The notes beneath the pieces are model-generated. The model saw nothing but the letters and a program-made list of their open reading frames with translations, was not told the DNA's origin and did no database searches. DNA of 64,000 nt from Zerene cesonia (lineage: Eukaryota > Arthropoda > Insecta > Lepidoptera > Pieridae), in assembly GCF_012273895.1 (NCBI RefSeq), contig NC_052116.1:4030001-4094000 (forward strand). Reading direction: 5' to 3'. The position numbers and the translations under genes are program-made. This document shows positions 40,074-53,466 of the stretch, one piece after another. How positions within the stretch are numbered: the stretch's first letter is position 1; every line of letters begins with the position of its first letter.

Positions 40074-41073
40074 NNNNNNNNNNNNNNNNNNNNNNNNNNN
40101 NNNNNNNNNNNNNNNNNNNNNNNNNNNNNNNNNNNNNNNNNNNNNNNNNNNNNNNNNNNNNNNNNNNNNNNNNNNNNNNNNNNNNNNNNNNNNNNNNNNN
40201 NNNNNNNNNNNNNNNNNNNNNNNNNNNNNNNNNNNNNNNNNNNNNNNNNNNNNNNNNNNNNNNNNNNNNNNNNNNNNNNNNNNNNNNNNNNNNNNNNNNN
40301 NNNNNNNNNNNNNNNNNNNNNNNNNNNNNNNNNNNNNNNNNNNNNNNNNNNNNNNNNNNNNNNNNNNNNNNNNNNNNNNNNNNNNNNNNNNNNNNNNNNN
40401 NNNNNNNNNNNNNNNNNNNNNNNNNNNNNNNNNNNNNNNNNNNNNNNNNNNNNNNNNNNNNNNNNNNNNNNNNNNNNNNNNNNNNNNNNNNNNNNNNNNN
40501 NNNNNNNNNNNNNNNNNNNNNNNNNNNNNNNNNNNNNNNNNNNNNNNNNNNNNNNNNNNNNNNNNNNNNNNNNNNNNNNNNNNNNNNNNNNNNNNNNNNN
40601 NNNNNNNNNNNNNNNNNNNNNNNNNNNNNNNNNNNNNNNNNNNNNNNNNNNNNNNNNNNNNNNNNNNNNNNNNNNNNNNNNNNNNNNNNNNNNNNNNNNN
40701 NNNNNNNNNNNNNNNNNNNNNNNNNNNNNNNNNNNNNNNNNNNNNNNNNNNNNNNNNNNNNNNNNNNNNNNNNNNNNNNNNNNNNNNNNNNNNNNNNNNN
40801 NNNNNNNNNNNNNNNNNNNNNNNNNNNNNNNNNNNNNNNNNNNNNNNNNNNNNNNNNNNNNNNNNNNNNNNNNNNNNNNNNNNNNNNNNNNNNNNNNNNN
40901 NNNNNNNNNNNNNNNNNNNNNNNNNNNNNNNNNNNNNNNNNNNNNNNNNNNNNNNNNNNNNNNNNNNNNNNNNNNNNNNNNNNNNNNNNNNNNNNNNNNN
41001 NNNNNNNNNNNNNNNNNNNNNNNNNNNNNNNNNNNNNNNNNNNNNNNNNNNNNNNNNNNNNNNNNNNNNNNNN
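40074..41073. other. Assembly gap of exactly 1000 N
   Basis: A run of N of a round length, so the size is probably a placeholder. Apparent ORFs spanning it are artefacts. Confidence 0.99.
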
Positions 41074-41535
41074 ATAAATGTTATTTGCAGTTAACAATTT
41101 TCTTTTTTCTTTATTACAATATTTATGGCAAGACTAGGTATTTACAAATTAAAAAATCTTCATATACACATTCATTACATATCTACACGTTTCGAATTAA
41201 TACGTTTTCAACAATTAATCCTTAAGAAAACAACGAATACTTGAATATAATAAAATAGTTTACGTTTTACGTAGATATGTTAGTGAGTATATTTATTGAG
41301 AAAAACATATTTGCATTCTCAGATTGCAAACAATACATTTCCGATCCGTTTCCGGGATAATAACTCAAAATGTTACAGAGAACGTATTAAATCTGATTAT
41401 TTACTGCTTATTGTATAAAACACACGGACTCATAAAATGTAAGAACGTTATTCCTGACAGGGAATCCTTTTAAGCGCGACGAAAATTCGATTTGGCCTGC
41501 GACACACAAAAACAAAATTGAATAAATTGACTTAC

Positions 41536-41659
41536 ACGAAGAGCCTCCATCAGGTTTTCGTATTAAGGGAGTCCACTCTGAGGAAATTATATATCGCTTG
41601 CTATAGCTGCTTTCATATGAACTAGATGCCAAAACTATTTTTTCAATATAATTCATCAT
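41536..41659 (-). CDS. Possible orphan first coding exon (uncertain)
   Basis: On the minus strand an ATG at 41659 (a second ATG follows directly) opens 41 codons with protein-like composition (MMNYIEKIVLASSSYESS at the start, then a Ser/Tyr-rich part and TPLIRKPDGGSS). It stops at a strong donor, T|GTAAGT, at 41536/41535. I do not recognise the protein. Downstream exons on this strand would lie in or beyond the N gap, and I found none in 29.6-40 kb. It may be a real 5' exon of a gene lost in the gap, or chance. Confidence 0.25.
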
Positions 41660-42405
41660 TTTGCAACACAACACTTTCAATTAATTAACACGCAAGATGA
41701 ACTAAACATTTAACCACAAATGTATTATCCTGGCAGCGACACATTAGCGACTGAATGGGCACAGGGACATACAATTTATTAAATTAAATTAATGATACAT
41801 ACTTAGTGATAACTAAAAGGGCATAGATATACCGCCTGTTAATAGTTGTTTACTATCTATTATGTTGTGGAAAAGTACCTTTGTTGTCCCAAAATAATGA
41901 AGAAACAAATGTAACGTCTAGGCCTTCGTAATGACATTAGTATCTAAATATTTATCGATTAGTAAAAACTTTCCTTTCATTTGTCCAAAGTAAAAAATAA
42001 AGAACATTTGTTATAGTAATTTATATAAGAGTTTCCAAATAGTGTCAATGGAACAAACATACTTTTTAAATATAAGATGGTTGTTTTAATGTATTGAAAA
42101 AACATACAAATTTAGAAAATATAATCAAGCTTATATGATACGATAATATGAAATTAATTATTTCACCAATTGAACCTAACTATAGAAAATAATATATAAA
42201 AAATTGGTTCACTTTTCGTTTCAAGGTAATCGACACATTATTTATTAACGGCGCCCATCGAATATAATACGCGAAAGCGTTGCAACGGAGAATGGCCAAT
42301 TTATTGTATAAACTTATTTTCTGTAATAAGAAATGATTTATATAGCTCTGCCTGCTTCACAATATTTCATTCATTTTGCTTTCCATTTTACACGGGTGCG
42401 GAATC

Positions 42406-45400
42406 ATGAAATTTCTCTTGATATTTATTTATTGTGCTTCAAATTACTTTGGAAATACGTTAGGTCTTGTAAAAGATAAGGAAGTAAAGCTAATTTCAGA
42501 TTTACAAGAACACACTAATCGCTCATCGCTTATATTCATAACATGTTGGTCGGAGGGTAAGTTTCAATAATAATAATAAACTGTTTTATACTTGTTTAGA
42601 TTATCATTAAGACCAGAGATAACATAATACATACTATACTAGCACTAATACTATCCTATAAAACGTGCATTGCCTACATATATCGCAACAATATTTTTAG
42701 ATGCTAAAGTAAAAGTGTATAAGAATTTCGGCAAGGAGAAAAACAAACCAATTACGATCCAATTTGCAAATTATGGCGATGTTATAGGCATTAATGACGA
42801 AAAAGAAAACATATTATTAATAGCCGATCTACACTGTGAAAACATATCGACATCTTTAAAAATGGTTCGTATATCCAAAAACGCAATAGTGCAACTAATT
42901 AAATGATTATTCACCTTATTGCATCTGTTATCAAGTGAATAAATTAAATATATTTATTTGTTTTCGGCCCCACACGGTAAAGCAATAACAATAAACAATG
43001 TGTCATGAATTACATTGCATTCAAGATCACTTCATTGTATTTTTATTTCTTAATGTTTTAGTACGAGGAAAGGAAATTGTTCCGATCGCCATTACAATGG
43101 ATTTTAATTACAAATGAAGAAAAAAATAACAGTGGCAGTATTTTCGATTTTTACAATAACATCGATATTTTATTAGACGTTGAAGTTATGGTTGTGCAGA
43201 AATTACAGGAAAAATATGTTATCGAATACGGTAGCTAATACACACTAGTGCAGTTATTTGTTAAAGAATTTTTAGGACTAATTTAAATACTAAAAAGAAC
43301 TGTAGCTATTGAAGCTCCTACAAATTTTGAATACAGTAAAATAAAATAAATATATTAGCAATAATATTGAATAAAATCTTTAAAGCAATAGCTGCCGGAC
43401 TACATCTGTAAGTAAAAATTGATTAATTGCAGTATACAAGATAAGTAATCAATCACGTTGGCGCAGTGAATTTTTCGGAGAATGGAGCACAAGTCACAGT
43501 TTACAAAAACGTAAAGATTGGATCGAAGTCGCTGCCATTCGTAGGAGAATGCTTGATGGACATGTTATCAGTGTTTGTTATGTTCTAACAGATGCTGATA
43601 GTATAAATCATTTAACGGATGGAGTGTATGTACCTAGATTATACATTATACACCTACATGGTGAAAATGATGGGGTGAATGATAAAATACCTAAATTTCT
43701 AAATGCAGTCGAGTTAGTTTTTATGTAAAGTTTCTAACTTTCGTCTAATCTATATGACGAACTGATGAGAAAGCTAGACTTAAGCGGGTTTTTTTATATA
43801 TATCACACCTGAACCTGAAGTTTTTCTTCTCAAAATTATTTATAATCACCTAAGAACAGCAAGATAATGTTGGACGGAATTTTTATAATATTGTCGTCTG
43901 TCGTCATAAGTTGAAGCTAATAAATTAAACCCACATTTCAATAAACAATTCGTCAACAAAACATTATATATATCATATCGTGTTGACAATACAAATTACG
44001 TAGCTTCAATATTATTTGCGTCATTTAAATGTTTATTTCCAACTACGTAAAAAGAATACTAAAAGAATTCGTATACATCTTTTTCTAGGAACGACCATAT
44101 AGACACGATAACAAAGGTTAATTTTCCCACCACAAATCATTTGCTAGATTTTCTTAATGCGAGTAGGAAATACGTTTTCACTGACACGTGGGGATATAGA
44201 ATCAATAATACGTGGAATGGAATGACTGGATATTTGAACAGGGCAGAAGTTGAAATTGGAGGTGGGATATTCAACATTCAATTTTAATTTTAAATATTAT
44301 AGATCTTCTCTTTTTATGTAAGGTTTACTTTCTATTGTTAGTTTTTGATGGAGCTGAATTTTAGATTTTCAAAATAAAATGCATGCATCAGTAGTTCTGC
44401 TCATTTTATTTTATTGGTTCCAAACCATAATCGTCAATTAATTATGATGAACAGAAAGATACATGCGATTTATCTTCTGTCTAATACTACATTAAAAAAA
44501 TGCGTTTTTCCAATTGATACCATATTTAATTGTGCTCTATAGATTTGATGTAAGTATATTAATATGTAAGTATTTTGTCTGTTATGTCTATGGTAAATTC
44601 AACCACAATAAAACTGTTAGTCATAGAAGTCTCTCATAATTAAAAAAAAAATTATGAACATATTACAAAAAAAAAGCTTGCAACAAATTGCTGCTGGTCA
44701 GACAACTCTATGATATCTATGGAAGATAAATTGAATACTGTCTCAAACATATTATTTCATTACAGGCTCTCCGATGTTCTTTACGTCACAACGAATTTCC
44801 GTTGTGGAATATATTTCGAGTCCAACGCCAACACGATCCAAGTTCGTGTTCCGGCAACCGAAGCTTTCATACGAGAATAACTTATTTGTTCTTTCTTTTC
44901 AAAAATATCTCTGGTATGGCTCCGGAGCTCTCATTGTTCTTCTGTTTTTATTTTTGTTTATTGCCACTATTTGGGAGTGGAAAATGTTCGGCAAGCATGC
45001 ATCGGTAGAGTATAAAATTGAACATAATTTCATTGTTGTGAATACATATTTCTTAAATCTTTGTATCAATGGATATTATTTCAGAGAGCTGGAAACTCGT
45101 CCGTGCTTCAGCCTAACGTTTTTGATGTTACATTTTTAGTATTCGCGGCCACTTGTCAACAAGGGACTCATGTAGAACTCAAAGGTATATTTTTATTTTC
45201 AATACAATGATTTAAAAATATACTAACGTATTACCACATATAACATAATACTGGCGTTACTATAATTCTATACCTTCGTTAAGTAACAATACCAGGTCTG
45301 GAAATAAAGTTTTCATTTACATACACAATAATAAGATAGTCATTTATTTATCAAACATCATCATTTATCTCTTTAAAAAAAACACGTTTTATATATACAT

Positions 45401-47008
45401 TTTTAAGTTCATAATCTAAAGTAACATAAATCTAACAAGTATTATGTATGTATCAAGTATTAGAACCAGTTTTCCAGGCATCAGAATATGTGGGATAACA
45501 TCTGCCTAATACAGACAAAATGGAATACAAACATGTTCACAGGAAATAATTAAGCTCGTTTGCCATCAATACCTACAGTCTCTCCGGCGGGTTTCACTGC
45601 GTTGTTAACGCCTCAACCTCCCATATTTGAATAAAACGATTTGTTTTGCCGACAGTAAAACGATAAAACTTTCCTCTCTTGGCCACTTCTGTATATTTCA
45701 CGCATATGTGTAAGCTTATAAACTTCGCAAATGTAAATAAAATGCGTTTTACAGTTTTAATCATTATGAATTCTTTCTGCATTTAAAACACCCAAATACT
45801 AGATAATTTAATTACTCTTTTCAAATATGTAACTTATTTCTATACAAAATAACTTGAGAATTTGCTTTACTGTACAAAAATATTGTTTTCAGGTTCTTTG
45901 GGACGTATTGTGTTGCTCCAGCTTTTCGTCGCGGTAACATTTCTCTACACGTCATACTCTGCTAATATAGTTGCTCTATTGCAATCCAGCTCCTCCCAGA
46001 TTCGAACACTTGATGATCTGCTACATTCTAGACTTGCATTTGGAGTTCACGATACTGTTTTTAACAGATATTACTTTTCAGTAAGTGAATCAGTCAGAGT
46101 ACTCTTTGTACTGATGATTTAAGATACGTACTTAAAAAATTGGTTGTTGTGAATCTTACAATTTTGTTTCTACATAGGTTGAAACAGAGCCAGTCAGAAA
46201 AGCCATATATCAAACGAAAATTGCACCAGTTGGGATCAAACCAAGATTCATGAATATGGAGGAGGGGATTAAAAAAATGCGAAATGTAGGTCGAAGTTTA
46301 TACGAATAAGGATATTTCTCTAATGCACCTATCAACTCTTAAAAGAAGTTGCATCCTTTGTATCGGCTATGTTATATGTTTCCTCTATTCTTACAATACA
46401 TTCATTTGTAGCTAATTTCTGTTTTTAAACGATAGTTACTGAACTGAAATTCAATTTCGGTCTTTTTCCCTTCGATTTTCGGTTTTATCCCTTCGATTTT
46501 CAGGGACTATTTGCTTTTCACATGGAGACTGGTGTAGGCTATAAATTTGTTGGCAAATACTTTCAAGAAGGAGAAAAATGTGGGCTGAAGGAAATCCAAT
46601 ATTTGCAAGTGATAGATCCTTGGCTTGCAGTAAGAAAGGACACGCAATTTATGGAGATCTTAAAAATTGGGTATAAAAGTTGCTTTCTACTTTTTCATGA
46701 CTTACTTTAAAATTAGAATTATTACATGGATGCTATTTGTAATCTATTAAAATAATGCAAAGTTTTTTAGAACTAAACGACTCCAAGAACATGGTCTGCA
46801 ACAAAGAGAGAATCGTATGTTATACGAAAAACGACCGAAATGTTTGGGAAGACAGGAGAATTTTGTTTCAGTTAGCATGGTTGACTGTTATCCTGCAATT
46901 CTGATTCTATCTTATGGTTGCCTGTTATCTGGGATATTGCTTACCCTAGAAATTCTTAATAATAGCAAAAATATGCTGAAGAATTCATGCATAAAAACAT
47001 TTAAATAA
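42406..47008 (+). CDS. Ionotropic receptor, IR75-like (copy A)
   Basis: Eleven exons: 42406-42556, 42701-42864, 43062-43230, 43433-43625, 44089-44261, 44766-45004, 45085-45184, 45893-46080, 46178-46285, 46504-46670, 46771-47008; 629 aa. Divergent ionotropic glutamate receptors act as ligand-gated channels in chemosensory neurons; IR75 members typically sense acids or amines. Seen: signal peptide (MKFLLIFIYCAS), a ligand-binding S1 with RRRMLDG, WNGMTGYLNR and SQRISVVEY (candidate ligand Arg), TM1 after SYENNLFVLSF, the pore region, the channel motif TSYSANIVALLQS, S2 with RYYFS, GLFAFHMETGVGYK and the IDPW motif, then TM3 and a short tail. The DGLQQREN-like block and KRPKC are usual for IR75. 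The exon 2 donor (GTTCGT) is weak. The start is ATG 42406; an in-frame TTG upstream is disregarded. Confidence 0.92.
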
Positions 47009-47346
47009 TCTTTTCACGTTTGCTAGAATTAATGTTACACAGAAAAAAAAAATAGAATTAAATCATAGCAATTATTTCCTAGAACGCTGTAAGAAGCTCG
47101 TATGTATCGAAGCCTAGCATTAAAGCTTTAGTTTAAAATAGGAAGCAATTAGAAAGTATTAGTTATGTAAACACAATACCCTCCTCTGTGATTAACGTGC
47201 AATTCTAGCTAATACGTGTGTAGCAATTATCAAGGAAAAGTAATAATTTGTTGAAGCTATTATGCACAAATATTTTATATAAACTTCGCTTAAATATACA
47301 AGCGTATTGTCTACTTACCATTTGCAACGGTTTTGCTGGCTACAAT

Positions 47347-50300
47347 ATGAAGTTTTTAATCAATATTATTTTATCTACATTACTACTAGAATCTATTAAT
47401 TCTCTTAATGTTAATGAAGTTAATATGGCAGTAGATGTTATTAATTCATTTCGGAAACCTACAACAATATTAGCATTCGTTTGTTCAGATGATTGTAAGT
47501 GTTTTAAATTAAAATTAATACGCAATGAGCAAAACCAAATGAACAAACCTAATACGATAGTTACAATAATGATAATTAGCTTGTAGATACCTAATATTTT
47601 TTTGTGACAGTCACATTGTTTCTATTTATTAGGTTATATTGCGTAATTATTCGATATTAGTGTAATTAAGACGGTTAAGTGTGTTGAGTTTTGAAATTAG
47701 GGTATTCAAAATCTAAAAGATTATCATTATTGTAAATCCGCTCATAAAGTAGGTTATTTATAGACCACCAATACGTCAGGTTCAAACCATAATTATCTTT
47801 AAACGTTAGTCATATCGAGGTTACAGAATACTAAATTATTAAAAATCAGTCTTACAAACATTTGTAGTATTTGCCAGTTTACTGGTAAATTGTTCACTCA
47901 ACTTATATCTACAGAGATTTGTAAGGATAACATTTATTAAATTTATTAACAACTTGAATTATACATAACATTCAAACTTTAGCAAATAAACTGAAGCTAT
48001 CTCGCAAACTAAATAAAGGGCACTTATCCAAAGTAATATCAAAGAAAAATGCATATGAAATTGAAAACGTGACCCCGCATCAGGAATTGATGATTCTCGT
48101 AGACGGAAAATGTTTTCATTGCAATCATTTTCTAGAAAAAGTAAGTAATCTATTATAGTAGATACGAATTTTACAATATGTGTGTGTATGTATAATTTTT
48201 ATAACCTAATGCGCAAGTGCGCTATTTCATATGTTTACATGTTTACAGGCAAACAACATAAACCTGTTTCGCTATCCAACACGTTGGCTTATAGTCGGTA
48301 AAACTGAAGAATTAAAAAATTATAACATAAACATCGATTCTGAGATTATCGTCGCTGAAGAAGAAAGATTTGGGTTCAATTTATACATGCGTGAGTATAA
48401 TATTCTCTATGTTATATGAATCCATAATATTTTAAATGATTTATAATAAACTTTTTTTGTAGCTTACAAAATATCCAAAAGCAGGAATATTATCGTAAAT
48501 GAACACTTTGGCTCTTGGTCTACAGAAAATGGGTTAAACAAAGCTCAGACTATGATATTTTCGACTTCAATGAGGCGGAAGAATTTAATGGGAATTCCTA
48601 TAACTATTTCCAGTGTTATTAGCGAAGAGAATACGAAAAACGAAATAATGAGCTTAAGGTATTTATTATCTAACAAATTATTCGTGTATAATATAAATGA
48701 AAAAGTTTCTTTAATGCGCCTATGGTCTACAGCTTATTCTTAATTATATTAGATTCTTTTATTTTCTAAGGCAAAGTATATGTGTTATTGTGCATATGTA
48801 TTTAACCGCGCGATATGAACAGCAAACATAGGTACCAATTTTACTCTTATTTTCTTATTGGTGATGAGGATGAGTAAATTGAAGATTATCACTAGTAACC
48901 GTTACTGAAGCTGGTTTATTTTTTAAAACATGTAATAAAATAAATCAATAAATCTTTGAATAAATATTTATGTCACGGTACTGGTTTGCAGCTGGCAACT
49001 TTGTACATGCCTATGTATTTTTTCATTTATGTACAATTAACAAGTTATGATTTTTGAACGCAGGAACATTTTTGTAGACACAGTAGCTAAAACCAGTTAT
49101 CGGCAAATTATTCCTCTCTTCGATTTCATGAATGCTACGATGGTAATAATTTATACAGATACTTGGGGGTATATAATTAACGGATCGTACAATGGTATGG
49201 TCGGTGATATGGTTCGTGGGAACGCAGATTTAGCTGGTAAAGTATACAATATAGGTGACAAACATTATCAACACAAGTCACAATAATTTTTTGTAGTGGA
49301 TTTAAAATACATATTAGGTACTATAATAATTAAAAAAATGAAATGAAAATTAAAGTTATACAAAATATACATACATTTTATACAAAATTTACACGTGGAC
49401 AATGCAAATCCAACAAAAGCTAGTGGTTGCTTTTGCCTTTTTGCCTTTGGCCTCTGTCGTGAGTAAAGTCACAAACCATTGTAAGAGCTTTCTACGTTTA
49501 TCACTGTGAAATACATTTCTTTTTATAATTTTTATTTCTAATTCAGGTACAATTATATTCATAACAAAATCACGCCTTGATGTGTTAGAATATTTGGTTT
49601 ATCCATCGCCTCCTACAACCAAATTTGTCTTTCGCCAACCATCACTGTCATACCAAAATAATCTATTCATATTGCCGTTTAAACCAGTTGTATGGATGTG
49701 TATTTTTGGATTAATACTGTTGCTCACAATTATCCTGTTCATCAATGCTTATTGGGAAAGAATGAAGCTAGATAATAAGGATAGTGTAAGTTATTGACAT
49801 TGTATTTATTTTAATGTGGTATTTTGATTTAAGATTGATTCTTTTAATCCAAAAAAAGAGAAAATATCTTAAATATTTCACGAGGTTATGTATCCTTTTC
49901 TCCAGCGGCTTTCTTCGCAAAGTAAAAAAAAGAATTACAGTACAGGTTTTATTTCCCCCACATAGTTCTCTTTCTCGTGGAATTTCCTGGATAAAAACTA
50001 AATATATTCTTTATCGGGTCTCAAACTAAATCAGTATCAAATTTCATCCAATCCCTTTACTTTTAATATTTTAGTTTAATAATGAACTGTATAGACATAA
50101 CCAGGTATATTTATTAAGACATTTTTTTATTTTTCAGCGTGACCAAACAGTACTAAGACCCAGCTTGAGCGATATTGTTATAATGGTTATAAGTGCTATT
50201 TCTCAACAAGGAAGCTCTAATGAGTTAAAAGGTTCAAACAAATAATATAATTTTCCTATAAGTCTAATAATTAGTGATGTTCTAAGGACGATCTTACAAG

Positions 50301-52932
50301 ATACTTAATTATTGATAGGTATCTACTTCCTCAACACAGGAAAGCGGAAACCTTGCAATGAATAAATTACCGCAGATACTCGTAATACAATAACATTTTA
50401 TGAAAACATAGCAATTATTAACAGGAATCGCTATTTTTCACTTTTTCGAATTGCTATTTAATCGAATTTATATTATCAAGAATTCATACTTACTTTTTAA
50501 AACATATGTAGGAAAAGTATTGCGTCTAAGCAAAATTCAATTCTTCTCTATAAATCATTAATTTTAAGCGCATCATTGACATTGACATCGTAGACATAGA
50601 GAGGTCTCTTTCTGTTTCTCTCTCTCTCCTTGGTCCAGCGGTCAGTGACATCTTAGACGGATCCTGGGTCATCCATTTACCACCTTGACCTTATAGACTT
50701 ATATGACAACGATAAATTAAACAAATATGAAATACCGTACCTTTTTACACAACACGGAACGCATTTTTCCGCATCCCAAAATTTTAAACCAAATCTGTTA
50801 AAGCAACTTCCAATCCCACAATTTCAGTTAGACCAAATTAATACAACATAATTACAGGTACTCTAGGACGTGTTGTAATGTTCATATTATTCTTCGCTTT
50901 CGTCTTCTTATATACTTCATATTCGGCTAACATAGTAGCTCTACTACAATCCAACTCGAATCAAATTAGGACCCTTAGTGATCTCCTGAACTCCAGGCTT
51001 GAACTAGGCGCTGAAGATACTCAATATAACAGATATCATTTTTCGGTAAGTAGTAAATTAATACTTTGATTATAACATACTAATCACAAAAGAATATTTG
51101 GTAAACAGGCGGGTACATCTATTTACCTAGGGAATATAATTATTATTATTGAAAAATGAAAGGTAATTTTTATTTTTGGGTTTAATTCCAAATTCGAATA
51201 GCAATCTAACATTATACATTAAATCTAGACAAGATATGCGGGTACATAAAACTCTTTCCATGTTTTTTGTTTTTTTTTTTTTATTATGATGTCTATTAAT
51301 AGTTTCATGTATGAAATCATTCCATATTCTGTATTTTTATTTCAATGACGTCGTAACCGCTTTCTTTTTATCTTCTTTGATTTATAATGATGTAGGTACT
51401 TTCAAAGACAATGACGTTTTCATTAAACGCATAGACTTACTATAATTAGTCACATTTATTAAAATTATATCTTTTCAGACGGCCACTGAACCCATTAAGA
51501 AATCTATTTATCAAACCAAAATAGCCCCTCAAGGATCAAAAGCAAATTTCATGAGCTTAGAGGAAGGAGTTAAGAATATACAAACGGTAATAAAGACATG
51601 TACCTATTTCGGTGGAAAAATATGTAAAATGCCACAGGAAGTAGATATGACCATTTTCCTTACCTTATGTATGCAAATTAGTCGTGAAAATGACAGTAAT
51701 GATGATTATTTTTGTAAATGCATTTTTTCCTCTATGAAATTTTATTTTCCTTATTAGTAGCGGCTATCTGACTCATTCCATTGTTAGTATTTAATAAGTA
51801 ACAACTGATTATAGCTTGGATCTAGTGACGCTCTGCTCCGTTTCCGTATCCGCAAAAATCTGAAGGAGAAGATCGATCCGTATATCTATCTACTTTACTT
51901 TTCTCAGTCTCTCAGATCATTTAGGAATTTATTCAGAATTCAGATGAATTCAGAGTTGGATCCCTCAAAAGACTTTATAAAGCATGTTTCAGGCACGTGA
52001 TAACAGACCTACAGACAAATTTTGACTATTAATTAAATCTGTTACAAATTTCAAACATACGTATGTTCGGGTATTCCACACACAGTTACAATATTCGTTA
52101 AAATATTTTACAGAAACCATTTGCGTTTAACATGAACCTAGGTACTGGATACAAAATAGTTGAGAGATACTTTCACGAACACGAGAAATGTGGTCTTCAA
52201 GAGATTCAATACATTCAAGAAAGCAAAGCCTGGCAAACTTGTCGTAAGAACTCGCCTTACAAGGAAATTTATAAGATTGGGTAATATTTTTAAATAAGTA
52301 GAATAAAAGTCATCTATCTCAAGATTTTCCTTATATTCCAACTATAAAAAATAACTATATCAGTAAAGGATTACCCTGTTTATATGTGTGAATATAAGGA
52401 ATATTAAAATTTATAAAAAGACTAGCTTTTCACACACATCTTAGCCTATGAAGCAAAGGAAATTAACAAGCGGTTAAAATTAGCCTATGTCACTCTCTCA
52501 CCTCCTTACTGTCTCCCATAATAATCATAAGTACAATAAAATACCTCAGCTGCGAATTGAAAGAAAGACAAACAAACAAATTTTTTACATTTATTCAAGT
52601 AATAATCAGACATTGTCGAAATTAATTTATAAATGTATTGTTTTAGTTGAATTAAACTAATATATCTTTCATTTAGTACACTTCATACTTATTCAAACTT
52701 TTCCAGCCTCATGAGAAACCAAGAACACGGACTGAATGACCGAGAAAATCGGTTGGTGTACGCTAAGAAGCCCATGTGCGCATTCCGCGGTAGCAGTTTC
52801 GATTCAGTCAATATGATTGATTTCTATCCAGCATTACTTTTGTTGGCTTATGGGACTATTTTATCTGTATTATCTCTTTTCTTTGAAGTTGTGTATTGGT
52901 TGAGAGCCCGTAGAAACCACTTGGGATCTTGA
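47347..52932 (+). CDS. Ionotropic receptor, IR75-like (copy B)
   Basis: Eleven exons: 47347-47494, 47983-48140, 48249-48390, 48463-48658, 49064-49236, 49547-49785, 50138-50231, 50858-51045, 51479-51586, 52114-52280, 52707-52932; 612 aa. It starts 338 bases after copy A ends, on the same strand, and has the same ten intron phases in the same order. Exons 5, 6, 8, 9 and 10 have identical lengths in both copies (173, 239, 188, 108 and 167 nt). Signal peptide MKFLINIILSTLLLE; S1 with MRRKNLMG, YNGMVGDMVRG and KSRLDVLEY; channel motif TSYSANIVALLQS; S2 with NRYHFS and GTGYKIVERYF; C-terminal VYAKKPMC and TM3. The IDPW motif of copy A is SKAW here. The exon 7 donor is GTTCAA, which is weak. Most likely a tandem duplicate of copy A. 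Confidence 0.92.
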
Positions 52933-53084
52933 AGATTTTAACAGTTGTCAAAACACAACTGAGTCACACCGTATTATGTATTAAAATTTTTGTCATTAAC
53001 AATTTGTGGAAATATATTGTGTAGTATGAATCACTATTTTTATGTTATCATTCTATCATCTGGTGGAGAACTTACACTTGTGCT

Positions 53085-53090
53085 AATAAA
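53085..53090 (+). other. Candidate poly(A) signal for IR75 copy B
   Basis: AATAAA about 150 bases after the copy B stop. No equally clear signal lies in the 338 bases between copies A and B. Confidence 0.4.
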
Positions 53091-53466
53091 ATTATTTTGG
53101 GTTTGCCTTGTTTTTGTATTAAACATGTAGTGCATTTCTTTTAGGATTTAATAATAAACGAAATAAATATAATGAAATATAATAATAGTTATAGTCTCAT
53201 CAGGTATTGAGAAGAAGGGATGTCAGAACAAACAAATCCAATATTTATTGATACAGCCTTATCTCTACTCTACTTAATTATCGACTAAGTTCTTATCTAT
53301 TACGAATCGATATGGATCAATATCGTGATTTCTGAATTGTTAATGTATAAAGCGTTAAATGCTCACTATCTCGCCGATAAGATATATGTTCTACGCATTC
53401 AACTGCAAATACAATAGGTAACAAATAACAAATGGTCATGTTGATTTTGAAATAAAGTATAAAATA

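Larger units (their letters stand above)
29641..42405. other. Gene-poor intergenic region, about 12.8 kb
   Basis: Between the SLC17 5' flank and the first IR gene I see no supported complete gene. It contains repeats at 33800-34000, 36238-36562, 36752-37115, 37255-37462 and 37600-38052, an inverted repeat at 31421-31449, the N gap, and a possible orphan exon at 41536-41659. Small ORFs here lack splice context or recognisable protein. Confidence 0.6.

Noticed and set aside
40020..41225. Three long ORFs across 40020-41225 on both strands
   Set aside because: They consist almost wholly of the N gap.
41660..41680. Extended start of the orphan exon at 41680
   Set aside because: The codon is TTG; the first true ATG is at 41659.
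42376..42405. Extended IR75 start upstream of 42406
   Set aside because: It begins at TTG, not ATG, and the signal peptide starts cleanly at the ATG at 42406.
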